NCBI GenBank assembly: GCA_963805505.1 | Contig: CAWDUP010000002.1 | Span: forward strand, 248,001-312,000 | Reading direction: 5' to 3' | Origin: JANPBY01 sp963805505 | GTDB taxonomy: Bacteria > Actinomycetota > Actinomycetes > DATJPE01 | Length of the DNA: 64,000 nucleotides | Shown here: in pieces, positions 7,810 to 15,136 of the stretch | How the letters are laid out: every line of letters starts with the position of its first letter | How positions within the stretch are numbered: the first letter of the stretch is position 1 | Made by a program: the position numbers and the translations under genes | The notes under the pieces: generated by a model | Told to the model about the DNA's origin: nothing | The model's database searches: none | The model's input: the letters and a program-made list of their open reading frames with translations, nothing else

Positions 7810-9162
7810 ATGAACGAGGAGACGTTGCACGAAGAACAGCCCGATCAGCCTGGGCAGGACACGAGATCGCAGCTCCCGCCGCCGTACGTGCCTCCCGGCG
7901 CGGCACCGACCGAGCCTCGTCCCCCGCTGCGCCGCAGCACCAGCGACCGAATGGTGGGAGGCGTTGCCGCCGGTCTCGCGCGCACCTTCGGCGTGGATCC
8001 CGTGGTCTTCCGGGTGGTCTTTGCGGCGCTCACCGTCATCGGTGGCAGCGGGCTCATCCTGTATCTCCTGCTGTGGGCATTCGTGCCGGAGGAGGGCGAC
8101 GACGACTCGTCGATCGGCGACCGCTGGGTCAGGTCGCGCTCCTGGTCGACGATCACCGTGCTGTTGCTGGCACTCGCGATCACCGTCGTGGCGAGCATTG
8201 TCATCGGCCTCGACTCCGCGCCGCTGATCCTGCTGGGCATCATCGCGTTCGCAGCGCTGATCTTCTCCCGTCGCGATCAACGACCACCCAAGACACCGAG
8301 TCCGGAGTATCCCGCGGCGAGCGCCTACCCAGCGCCGAATGCGGAGGCCGCCGTGACTCCTCCGCTCTACGCCGGCTACTCCGGTCAGCCATACGCAGAG
8401 CCAGCACCTGCAGCGCAGCCGTACTCAGCAACGAAGCCGTACTCGTCAGCGAGCCTCTACCCCCCCACACACCCCGCCGACCCGCCAGCTGCGCCGTCTG
8501 CGCCGGCACCGCCACCGCCGCCGCGCAAGCCGAGGGATCGATCCGCCCTAGGCATCCTCAGCCTCGGTGCGGCAGCGGTTGTCGGCGGAGTTCTCACGGC
8601 GATCCGGCTGGCATCTTCGGACAGCACTCCATCAACGACGACGATCTTGGCCGGCACCACTCTCGTGCTCGGGCTTGGACTGCTCCTGGGCACCTTTGTC
8701 GGTCGAGCCCGGTGGCTGGTGATCCCCGGAGTAGCCCTGCTGTTGCTCACCTCCGCCTCCGGCGCCCTGCACCGGTGGGACGGACCGACGGGGCGACAGA
8801 CCATCCAGCCGCAGAGCATCAGCGAGGTCGCATCCAGTTATGAGTGGCGTGCGGGGGAATTGGTCCTCGACCTCACCGACGTCTCGGGTGACCCCGACCT
8901 GACCATCGCGGCCGACCTGGGTGTTGGCTCGCTTCGAGTCATCGTGCCGCGCAACGCCGAGCTGGCTGGAGCGGCACATGTTCGGCTGGGCTCGATCCGT
9001 ACCAGCGACGGGGCGGAGTACGACGGCTGGAACAACCTCGCTGATCTCGAGGACGCCCCCGTGGGAGCCGCGCCGTCCAGAAGCAAGCCATCGGTGACCG
9101 CTCAGACAATCACGCTCGACCTCACGGTCGGCATCGGAGAGGTGGTGGTGAGCCGTGCGTAA
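7810..9162 (+). CDS. PspC-domain membrane protein, probable target of the adjacent two-component system
   Basis: A 450-residue protein. Residues about 38-98 are a PspC domain (RMVGGVAAGLARTFGVDP, then hydrophobic VVFRVVFAALTVIGGSG). A second membrane hairpin follows near 117-155. The centre (about 160-240) is a Pro/Ala/Tyr-rich linker with repeated SAYPAPN, QPYAEPAPAAQPY and KPYSSASLYP units. Three more spans lie near 245-320. The C-terminal 120 residues look like a beta-rich extracytoplasmic domain of the DUF2154/LiaF-like kind (DLTIAADLGVGSLRVIVP), which is inferred. ATG 7810 is chosen over the longer open frame because it begins the conserved protein. It overlaps the next gene by 8 bp. Confidence 0.88.
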   Translation: MNEETLHEEQPDQPGQDTRSQLPPPYVPPGAAPTEPRPPLRRSTSDRMVGGVAAGLARTFGVDPVVFRVVFAALTVIGGSGLILYLLLWAFVPEEGDDDSSIGDRWVRSRSWSTITVLLLALAITVVASIVIGLDSAPLILLGIIAFAALIFSRRDQRPPKTPSPEYPAASAYPAPNAEAAVTPPLYAGYSGQPYAEPAPAAQPYSATKPYSSASLYPPTHPADPPAAPSAPAPPPPPRKPRDRSALGILSLGAAAVVGGVLTAIRLASSDSTPSTTTILAGTTLVLGLGLLLGTFVGRARWLVIPGVALLLLTSASGALHRWDGPTGRQTIQPQSISEVASSYEWRAGELVLDLTDVSGDPDLTIAADLGVGSLRVIVPRNAELAGAAHVRLGSIRTSDGAEYDGWNNLADLEDAPVGAAPSRSKPSVTAQTITLDLTVGIGEVVVSRA

Positions 9163-9439
9163 GCACGCGTTCGACCCGGCATCATTCGTCCTCGGCCTGG
9201 TGATCGCCGGGGTGGCGGTCACCTACCTGGTGGCCGAGGCCCAGGACCGAACCGTCGACGGCGCCTGGATCTTGCCTCTCACGCTCATCGGGCTCGGAGT
9301 GGCCGCGGTGGCAGCGGGTCTCAGCAGAGCGTTCCGTCGTGATCCTGTCCTCCTCGAGGACTTCGACCACAGCACCCCAGACGGCCTCGGCGACGCGAGC
9401 GACGCGGAGGGCACCGAGGGACTTGACTCACCGCGGTGA
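9155..9439 (+). CDS. Small two-span membrane protein downstream of PspC gene
   Basis: A 94-residue protein with two membrane spans, about residues 9-27 and 37-58, and an acidic tail (VLLEDFDHSTPDGLGDASDAEG). It starts at a GTG inside the end of the PspC gene, an 8-bp overlap that implies coupled translation and a shared role. Its stop runs 12 bp into the convergent aldo/keto reductase gene. No family is recognised. Confidence 0.75.
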   Translation: MRKHAFDPASFVLGLVIAGVAVTYLVAEAQDRTVDGAWILPLTLIGLGVAAVAAGLSRAFRRDPVLLEDFDHSTPDGLGDASDAEGTEGLDSPR

Positions 9440-10390
9440 CACCGAGAGCAGCCGAAGTTCCTCGGTCTCCTCGGCAGTGAGCTCCCAGTCCCCAGCCATG
9501 GCATTGGCGCGAACCTGATCCGGGGTCATGGCACCGGCGATGACCGAACCGGTTGCGGGAAACGCGAGGAGACCGCCGATGGCAGCCTCCAGAATCGAAT
9601 GGCCGCGCTGCTCGGCCCACCCCACGATCGCTTCAACCGCTTCAAGCTTCGCGTCTGTGACATAGCCGCGTTCGGCCCAGGACACGAGCCGACTCCCAGC
9701 TGGCGGTTCTTGTCCGCGCCGCATCTTGCCGGTGAGCAGCCCGCTGGCTAGCGGAAAGTACGGGAGCACTCCCACGCCATAGTGCTCAGCGGCTGGAACC
9801 ACTTCGGCCTCGACGTCTCGTTCGAGCAGGGACCAGTGGTTCTGCGCCGAGACGAATCGGGTAAGACCGAGCTCGGAGGCCACGTGATCGGCCTCAGCGA
9901 TCTGCCACCCCGCGAAGTTGGAGCTGCCGACGTATCGAACCTTGCCCTCGACGACGAGGTCGTGCAGGGCACTGAGCGTCTCTTCGATCGGGGTCGCCGG
10001 ATCGGGCGTGTGCAGCTGATACAGATCGATGTAGTCGGTCCGCAGGCGCGTGAGCGACTCCTCGACAGCCCGTCGGATGTAGGCGCGCCCGCCCTTGGCG
10101 CCGGCCGCGGGGCCGTACTCCATGTCATGGCCCTGGTGCCCGAACTTCGTGGCGAGCACGACCTGGTCGCGACGTCCCTCCAGCACTTCACCGAGAAGTG
10201 ACTCCGACCGGCCAGCACCTCCCGAGCCCCCATAGATGTCCGCCGTGTCGAGAAGCGTGATGCCGACGTCGAGGGCTGCGTCGACGACCGCACGAGTCCC
10301 AGCCAGATCGAGTCGTCCGCCGAAGTTGTTGCAACCCAGGCCGACGGCGGACACCAGGAGCCCGGAATCACCCAGGGGTTGATAGCGCAT
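9428..10390 (-). CDS. Aldo/keto reductase
   Basis: A 320-residue NADPH-dependent aldo/keto reductase. The barrel begins MRYQPLGDSGLLVSAVGLGC. Catalytic-tetrad residues are visible as D and Y in LLDTADIYGGS, K in VVLATKFG and H in YQLHTPDP. The cofactor-binding C-terminal part includes SVIAGAMTPDQVRAN. ATG 10390 is chosen because it begins the conserved barrel; the longer open frame adds a low-complexity antisense extension. The DinB gene ends 34 bp upstream on the same strand, so the two may share a transcript. The natural substrate is not predictable. Confidence 0.92.
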   Translation of the reverse strand: MRYQPLGDSGLLVSAVGLGCNNFGGRLDLAGTRAVVDAALDVGITLLDTADIYGGSGGAGRSESLLGEVLEGRRDQVVLATKFGHQGHDMEYGPAAGAKGGRAYIRRAVEESLTRLRTDYIDLYQLHTPDPATPIEETLSALHDLVVEGKVRYVGSSNFAGWQIAEADHVASELGLTRFVSAQNHWSLLERDVEAEVVPAAEHYGVGVLPYFPLASGLLTGKMRRGQEPPAGSRLVSWAERGYVTDAKLEAVEAIVGWAEQRGHSILEAAIGGLLAFPATGSVIAGAMTPDQVRANAMAGDWELTAEETEELRLLSVSPR

Positions 10391-10424
10391 GACCTCGACG
10401 CTAGTACGGCGCCGTGCGGTCAGG

Positions 10425-10988
10425 TCAGTCGGTGGTCTCCCCGTCGCCCCGTACGTCCCAGCCGTGATGGACGATGTCATGAAGCATGTAGCGCACGAAC
10501 GTGTCGAGAGTGAAGACGGCCCCATCGCTGCGCCGGCCCGGTCGCTCCCACTGGTCATCGCCCACATCCAGCAGGGAGGAGACGAGAGTGTCCCCTGCTG
10601 CCTCGATCTCATCGAGAACTACTCCCGGCTGCTGACTGCCGTAGTCCTGGTCGACCGCCGTCTCGTCCTGGTCCCAGTTGTCGAACTGGGGGTCCTCCTC
10701 GTCCAGCATGAGGTGGAGTCGGCGGTCGTAGAGGACGAGGACGTCGCGGACGTGGCAGGCGTACTCCAGCGGTGACCAGATCGTCGGCTCGGGGCGCTGG
10801 CCTGGGTCATCGCCCGTCAGGACGTCGCGCCACAGTGGCAACTCCTGGCGAAGCCGCTCGGCCACGTCCTGCGGCCGCACGCTGCCTGCATCAAAGTCGC
10901 ACTCCGGGCAGCGCAGCTCGACGACCCAAGTCCAGTCCTTGGTGTCCGGGATGATCGTTCCGGTGCCTGATCTTGGCTCGTCGCTCAC
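10425..10988 (-). CDS. DinB-family (DUF1572-like) metalloenzyme-fold protein
   Basis: A 187-residue DinB-fold protein. A short N-terminal part holds CPECD, a possible remnant of a zinc knuckle (LRCPECDFDAG). The four-helix bundle then has H in YACHVRDVLVLYDRR, about residue 85, and H pairs in YMLHDIVHHGWDV near the C-terminus. Together these form the usual three-His metal site. DinB-fold proteins are often thiol-dependent transferases, including mycothiol-dependent maleylpyruvate isomerase; this one is not assigned. The start is GTG 10988 inside GGGGAGGTGAGC, where the purine site sits very close, so the start is less certain than the domain. Confidence 0.85.
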   Translation of the reverse strand: MSDEPRSGTGTIIPDTKDWTWVVELRCPECDFDAGSVRPQDVAERLRQELPLWRDVLTGDDPGQRPEPTIWSPLEYACHVRDVLVLYDRRLHLMLDEEDPQFDNWDQDETAVDQDYGSQQPGVVLDEIEAAGDTLVSSLLDVGDDQWERPGRRSDGAVFTLDTFVRYMLHDIVHHGWDVRGDGETTD

Positions 10989-11112
10989 CTCCCCACCGTA
11001 GCCCCCACATGGAGAGCGCAGCCGCGAACCGAACCGACCGGGGGCAACACCGAGCACCAGCCGGCAGTCGGAGCGACTTGCGGACCGCGCCCCGGCGACC
11101 CGGATCTGTGCC

Positions 11113-11598
11113 TCACATGGCGCGTAGGTAATACACGACGGGGACGGCGTGGAAACCGAGCGACTCATACAGCGCTCGTGCCGGGGCATGGAACCAGTCC
11201 CCGCCGGTTCCGACTGACAGAAACTCAACGCCCTCGCCCTGCATGGCTGCCAGAGCGTGCTCACAAAGGGCACGCCCCAGCCCAGCACCTCGGGCGGATT
11301 CTCTGACAGCGACGATCGCAATCCTGCCGTGACGATCGTCGACTTCGATCTCCCAACCAACGAAGCCGAGAATCTCGTCGCGGTCGCCCGAAGCGACGGC
11401 GACGACCTTGCCGGCGGACGGTTCATGTAACTGCGGCACCGACGTGCGGTAGTCGTCGGCCCAGGAGCCGTGGTGATGCAGGTAGACATCAGCCGGGACC
11501 ATCGAGCGGAAACTCCGCTCGTAGAAGGGTCCGAAGACCTCGATCGTGAGGTCAATGAGGATGGGGAGGTCAGTTGCACGGAAGGAGCGGATTTTCAT
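11113..11598 (-). CDS. GNAT-family N-acetyltransferase
   Basis: A 161-residue GNAT acetyltransferase that would transfer acetyl from acetyl-CoA to an amine. The acetyl-CoA loop is visible as VAVRESARGAGLGRALCEH (R/Q-x2-G-x-G/A pattern), followed by the family's beta-5/alpha-4 part ARALYESLGFHAVPVVYYLR. A short helical insert YLHHHGSWADDYRTS lies in the first half. It heads a possible minus-strand unit with the DinB and aldo/keto reductase genes, although 124 bp separate it from DinB. Substrate unknown. Confidence 0.9.
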   Translation of the reverse strand: MKIRSFRATDLPILIDLTIEVFGPFYERSFRSMVPADVYLHHHGSWADDYRTSVPQLHEPSAGKVVAVASGDRDEILGFVGWEIEVDDRHGRIAIVAVRESARGAGLGRALCEHALAAMQGEGVEFLSVGTGGDWFHAPARALYESLGFHAVPVVYYLRAM

Positions 11599-11615
11599 GG
11601 AGGTGACTGCCTTCT

Positions 11616-11699
11616 AGTTGAGGGGACGCAAGGTCAAGGCGTCCACGGCCAAACGGACACCCAACGGCGGCTCCCACCAGGAAAGCCGCCTCCTCAACT
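11616..11699. repeat. Nested inverted repeats in the gap before the deoxyribosyltransferase-like gene
   Basis: In the 258-bp gap between divergent genes, AGTTGAGG (11616-11623) pairs with CCTCAACT (11692-11699), and inside it GGCGGCT (11666-11672) pairs with AGCCGCC (11684-11690). Nested arms of this kind could form a cruciform or an RNA hairpin. No gene in the gap is convincing. Confidence 0.35.
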
Positions 11700-11821
11700 G
11701 CGGGTACGACCCGCTGAGAAGCACTCCATGCGCGCCACGGTAGTCGAGCGGCCCCCACCGATCGCGACCTGCATCGCCGCCTGACAAGGGACACAGGTTT
11801 GGCCGGCGTGCACGCTGTCGA

Positions 11822-11849
11822 TTGCTTGCCCTGGTTCGGTCAGTAGATT
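11822..11849 (+). promoter_or_regulatory. Promoter for a leaderless GTG-start gene
   Basis: TTGCTT (11822-11827) and TAGATT (11844-11849) are spaced by 16 bases. The -10 ends 7 bases before GTG 11857, so transcription should begin at or next to the start codon. No ribosome-binding site precedes the GTG, which fits leaderless translation. Confidence 0.5.
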
Positions 11850-11856
11850 TGCGCGG

Positions 11857-12222
11857 GTGCACAACGAGCCGGGCACCGCCAAGCGGTACACGGTCATCAC
11901 ACTCTGTGGCTCCATGCGGTTCCGCGCTGAGTTCGACCGCTTGGAGGCTCAGTTGACGCTTGCAGGGCATGTGGTCCTGGCGCCCACCACCCTTGCTGGG
12001 ACGGCGGAGCCCAGCGCGGCGGAGCGGGCAGTGCTTGGCCGGGTTCATCTTCAGAAGGTCGCAATGGCAGACGAAATCCTCGTCGTCAACGTGGGGGACT
12101 ACGTCGGGAAGAGCACCCATCGGGAGATCGCGCATGCGCGATCGCACGGCATTGTGGTCAACTTTCTACAGCCGCACGGAACTTCCTCTGCTGGCATCGA
12201 CCGTCCGCGTGGGATTCACTGA
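11857..12222 (+). CDS. Nucleoside 2-deoxyribosyltransferase-like (DUF4406-type) protein
   Basis: A 121-residue Rossmann-like protein. It opens YTVITLCGSMRFRAEFDRLE, the typical strand and GS-loop of the nucleoside 2-deoxyribosyltransferase superfamily. It ends with MADEILVVNVGDYVGKSTHREIAHARSHGI, matching the family's D-(x)-N-x-G-Y-x-G-x-ST-x2-E-I pattern. That E is the usual active-site position. Members are often small stand-alone proteins encoded by phages or bacteria, and their true substrates are unclear. The next gene begins 4 bp after its stop, suggesting cotranscription. The promoter looks leaderless. Confidence 0.8.
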   Translation: MHNEPGTAKRYTVITLCGSMRFRAEFDRLEAQLTLAGHVVLAPTTLAGTAEPSAAERAVLGRVHLQKVAMADEILVVNVGDYVGKSTHREIAHARSHGIVVNFLQPHGTSSAGIDRPRGIH

Positions 12223-12226
12223 GTTC

Positions 12227-12691
12227 ATGCCTTTGGACGGTGAATACGAACCCAGCCCCTACCAGGGGGTCCGCGACCAGGTCGCGCTCTACGAGTCTTC
12301 GGGCGGCACTGAAGCAACGACGAGGCACGGCCTGCCCGTCGTGATCTTGACCTCGGTTGGAGCCAAGTCCGGAAAGTTGCGAAAGACCCCGCTGATGCGT
12401 GTCGAGCACGACGGGCGCTATGCCCTGGTGGCGTCCCAAGGAGGCGCCCCCGAGCACCCCCAGTGGTACCTCAATCTCATCGAGCACCCGCACGTCGAGC
12501 TCCAGGACGGCCCAGTTCGCCAGGACATGACCGCGCACGAGACTGCCGGGGCCGAACGGGCAGAGTGGTGGGCTCGGTCGGTGGCAGCGTTCCCACCGTA
12601 CGCGGAGTATCAGACCAAGACCGATCGGCAGATCCCCGTCTTCGTGCTCGAACCCAGGACCACCGGCGCAGGACCGAGCACCGCACTCTAG
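12227..12691 (+). CDS. F420/deazaflavin-dependent nitroreductase-family oxidoreductase
   Basis: A 154-residue split-barrel protein of the Ddn/deazaflavin-dependent nitroreductase family, which uses the F420 cofactor. The start MPLDGEYEPSPYQGVRDQVA matches the family opening. The core motif VVILTSVGAKSGKLRKTPLMRVEHDGRYALVAS and then APEHPQWYLNLIEHPHVELQ are hallmark cofactor-binding segments. It is 4 bp after the deoxyribosyltransferase-like gene and 11 bp before the PEP-mutase-like gene, so the three probably form one operon. Physiological substrate unknown; family members reduce quinones or nitroimidazoles. Confidence 0.92.
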   Translation: MPLDGEYEPSPYQGVRDQVALYESSGGTEATTRHGLPVVILTSVGAKSGKLRKTPLMRVEHDGRYALVASQGGAPEHPQWYLNLIEHPHVELQDGPVRQDMTAHETAGAERAEWWARSVAAFPPYAEYQTKTDRQIPVFVLEPRTTGAGPSTAL

Positions 12692-12702
12692 GCTCGCGCC
12701 TC

Positions 12703-13476
12703 ATGAGCCTCATCGACAAGGCGGCCGAGTTCCGCCGCCTGCACGACGACCCCGAGCTGCTCGTCCTGATCAATGTGTGGGACGTCATCTCGGCAACGGT
12801 CGTCGCGGACCTTCCAGGCTGCCGGGCCTTGGCCACGGCCAGCCACTCGATCGCGGCCTCATATGGCTATCCGGACGGCGAACACATCCCCCGCGACATC
12901 ATGATGGCGGCCATCGGTCGGATCGCTTCGTCGGTCGAGGTGCCGGTGAGCGCTGACCTCGAGGCTGGGTACGGCGACGCCGGCGAGACCGTCCGCCGGG
13001 CCATCGAGGTCGGGGTGGTCGGGGCCAACCTCGAGGACCAGATGCGTCCGTTCGGCGAGGCCGTGGCCGCCGTCGAGGCCGCGATCGCTGCCGGGGCCGC
13101 CGAAGGCCTCGACTTCGTCCTGAACGCCCGTACCGACGCCTTCCTCAAGGCCGGGGACCGAGACCCGGAGGCCGTACTCACCGACGCCATCGCTCGCGGC
13201 CGAGCCTTCCTCGACGCCGGCGCCGCCTGCGTCTTCGTACCCGGGGTGAAGGACGAAGCGACGATCACCCGCCTCGTCGACGGGATCGGCGCCCGCAAGC
13301 TCAGCCTGATCGCTGGACCGGGGTCATTGCCCCCTGCGGTTCTTCAAGACCTGGGAGTCGCGAGGATCTCGGTCGGCCCATGGTCACAGCGGGTCGCGCT
13401 GACAGCCTTGGCCGACGTCGGCGAAAGCATGCTCGGCGGCGGGTCGTTCCCCGACGGGATACGTCCCCTCAACTGA
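12703..13476 (+). CDS. Isocitrate lyase/PEP mutase-family protein
   Basis: A 257-residue TIM-barrel protein of the isocitrate lyase/phosphoenolpyruvate mutase superfamily. It has the metal and substrate features VSADLEAGYGD (the D-x-D/E region), VGANLEDQMRP (the E that binds metal) and VLNARTDAFL (the conserved NARTD). The catalytic KKCGH signature of true isocitrate lyase is absent, so it is not AceA. Oxaloacetate hydrolase, 2-methylisocitrate-lyase-like or carboxyphosphonoenolpyruvate-type activities are all possible. ATG 12703 is chosen because it opens the barrel. Last gene of the three-gene group; it meets the lipoprotein gene tail to tail. Confidence 0.9.
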   Translation: MSLIDKAAEFRRLHDDPELLVLINVWDVISATVVADLPGCRALATASHSIAASYGYPDGEHIPRDIMMAAIGRIASSVEVPVSADLEAGYGDAGETVRRAIEVGVVGANLEDQMRPFGEAVAAVEAAIAAGAAEGLDFVLNARTDAFLKAGDRDPEAVLTDAIARGRAFLDAGAACVFVPGVKDEATITRLVDGIGARKLSLIAGPGSLPPAVLQDLGVARISVGPWSQRVALTALADVGESMLGGGSFPDGIRPLN

Positions 13477-13485
13477 TCAGACGCC

Positions 13486-15012
13486 CTACCGGACCGTGAA
13501 AGCGACCGACCCGACACTCTTGTACTGGTCGGTCAGCAGGTAGTGAACGACGTAGTCCCCCGCCGGCAGCGGCCACGGCTTGCCCTGAGTGTCTTGGCCA
13601 AGCGTTGCGGTGCCTGAAACAGCCGGCGGGACGACACCGGAATCGTGCAGACCGGTGTAGGCCCAAAGCGTGTAGTAGTCCTTGTTGGGATTGTCAGCGC
13701 CAGCTTTGTAGACGCCAATCCAGTCCCAGCGGTTGGCGGGGCCGTCCTTCCAACTCACTGTGATCGGTTCCCCCACCTCGTAGGACTTCTTGTCGACGGC
13801 GAGCACCACCTCGGGGCGGACGGGACGGACCCAGAACGCGTTGGTGGCCAGCTGCTCACCAGTTCCGTCGGTCAGCACAACCGTGTAGCCGCCGGGGTCG
13901 AGCACATCGGTCTCCACCGTGAGCGTTCCATCCGTGCCTGTCACCGGAATTGTGGTTGGCGCAGCGTCGCCTGAGTCGGGCTGCACCTCGACCGTCCCGT
14001 CGCCGGGTTCTGGCAGCCGATAGCGAACGCCGAGCGAATCACCTTTGGTCAGCATCCGGTTGTCCAGGGCGATCCCCACTGGGAGCGCCTGTGGGGTCAG
14101 CTCGAGCTGGCTGACCACCGCGCGGTGGTCCGAGGTCCACGCCCCCGGGACACCGAGATCGACCCCCGCTGCCCCGGTCTTCCCGACGACAAGACTGCTG
14201 GTGACTTCGACGTTCGCTGACGTGTAGGTGTAGTCGATCCGGTCACCCGGGTTTTTCTTGTCGAAGCCCCAGGTGACCCCGGGGTCGGTAACGGGGTCAG
14301 GGTGGGCGCTGCGGTAGGCGTCCTGCATGCCCGCGTCGAGCAGCGCCGTGCTGATCGGCCACGGCACGGCAGTCGTGACCCCGGGATGCTGACCAACGGT
14401 CGCGTCGGTGTAGTCCAGGCTGGATGGCTCGTTGAAGTCCCCAGTGAGAATGACCGGCCATCCCTGCTGGGCAAGTTCTTGCATGTCCGGAATGAGCTTG
14501 GCCATGGACGTCAGGCGGACCTCGTTCTCGGAACTGACGACCGCGGCTACGGACTTTCCCTCACGAAGCAGCTTCGGGCCGTACTTGACGTAGTCCATGT
14601 GCGCGTTGACGAACGCGACCCCGTAGCCAGGCTGCACCTCGATGAGCGCGTACAGCCCGTCGGCGCCGGACGGTTCGAGGATGGGGTACTTGGACAGCAG
14701 CTGCAGACCCACGTTGTAGTAGGGGTAGCCGGCGTTCTTGGCGATGACGGGAAGGCGGTTGTACGACTCCAGCACTCCTACGACGTCTGCGCCGAGACTC
14801 TTGATCACCTTGTCGGTCTTGGCGTTACCGCCGTACTCAACGTTGTAGACGAGCGTCTTGAGCGTCATCGGAGCACCGGCGCCGGTCGACGCTGCGGCCG
14901 GGCCGGCGTCGGTGGGGCTGCCTGACGGGCCTCCGTCAGAAGATGACGACGTGCAGCCGGCCATCAACGTGGCAGCCGTCGCTACAAGGACGAGACCGGT
15001 TCGTGCACGCAT
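13486..15012 (-). CDS. Lipoprotein with endonuclease/exonuclease/phosphatase domain
   Basis: A 508-residue exported lipoprotein. The signal peptide ends in the lipobox LMAGC with the lipidated cysteine at residue 20, followed by a Ser/Gly/Pro-rich linker. The EEP (DNase I-like) domain spans about 50-300, with VYNVEYGGN, the catalytic LTGDFNEPSS, the NAHMDYVKYG strand and TSDHRAVVSQ near its end. The remaining 200 residues form two beta-rich domains (GDSLGVRYRLP, then VGEPITVSWKDGPANRWDWIG), likely for substrate or wall contact. Extracellular nucleic-acid or phosphoester hydrolysis is likely. A 16-bp palindrome lies 33 bp upstream of its ATG. Confidence 0.9.
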   Translation of the reverse strand: MRARTGLVLVATAATLMAGCTSSSSDGGPSGSPTDAGPAAASTGAGAPMTLKTLVYNVEYGGNAKTDKVIKSLGADVVGVLESYNRLPVIAKNAGYPYYNVGLQLLSKYPILEPSGADGLYALIEVQPGYGVAFVNAHMDYVKYGPKLLREGKSVAAVVSSENEVRLTSMAKLIPDMQELAQQGWPVILTGDFNEPSSLDYTDATVGQHPGVTTAVPWPISTALLDAGMQDAYRSAHPDPVTDPGVTWGFDKKNPGDRIDYTYTSANVEVTSSLVVGKTGAAGVDLGVPGAWTSDHRAVVSQLELTPQALPVGIALDNRMLTKGDSLGVRYRLPEPGDGTVEVQPDSGDAAPTTIPVTGTDGTLTVETDVLDPGGYTVVLTDGTGEQLATNAFWVRPVRPEVVLAVDKKSYEVGEPITVSWKDGPANRWDWIGVYKAGADNPNKDYYTLWAYTGLHDSGVVPPAVSGTATLGQDTQGKPWPLPAGDYVVHYLLTDQYKSVGSVAFTVR

Positions 15013-15045
15013 GGCGCTGTCCCCTCGGCGTCGTCCGACTGCGGC

Positions 15046-15083
15046 CTGAACGGCCGTTCAGTTCTGCCGCGAGCAGGTTAACC
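15046..15083. promoter_or_regulatory. Palindromic operator-like sites upstream of the lipoprotein gene
   Basis: CTGAACGGCCGTTCAG (15046-15061) is a perfect 16-bp palindrome, and GGTTAACC (15076-15083) is a second, 8-bp one. Both sit within 72 bases of the lipoprotein start, in the gap behind guaA. The first looks like a TetR-type operator. No -10/-35 pair is clear enough to place it exactly. Confidence 0.5.
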
Positions 15084-15136
15084 GCTCAGCGCAAAGCCTG
15101 TCCATCACCACCCCACCCCCGCTGAGGGTGGGAGGG

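Noticed and set aside
11616..11699. Integron attC site
   Set aside because: The nested arms lack the required conserved core GTTRRRY and its partner at the ends, and no integrase is near.
11614..12147. 177-codon minus-strand open frame opposite the deoxyribosyltransferase-like gene
   Set aside because: It is antisense to a recognisable protein and has no ribosome site or domain.
11616..13474. 13-bp inverted match CGTCCCCTCAACT flanking the three-enzyme cluster
   Set aside because: Matches of this length are expected by chance in 64 kb, and flanks do not extend; not evidence of a mobile element.
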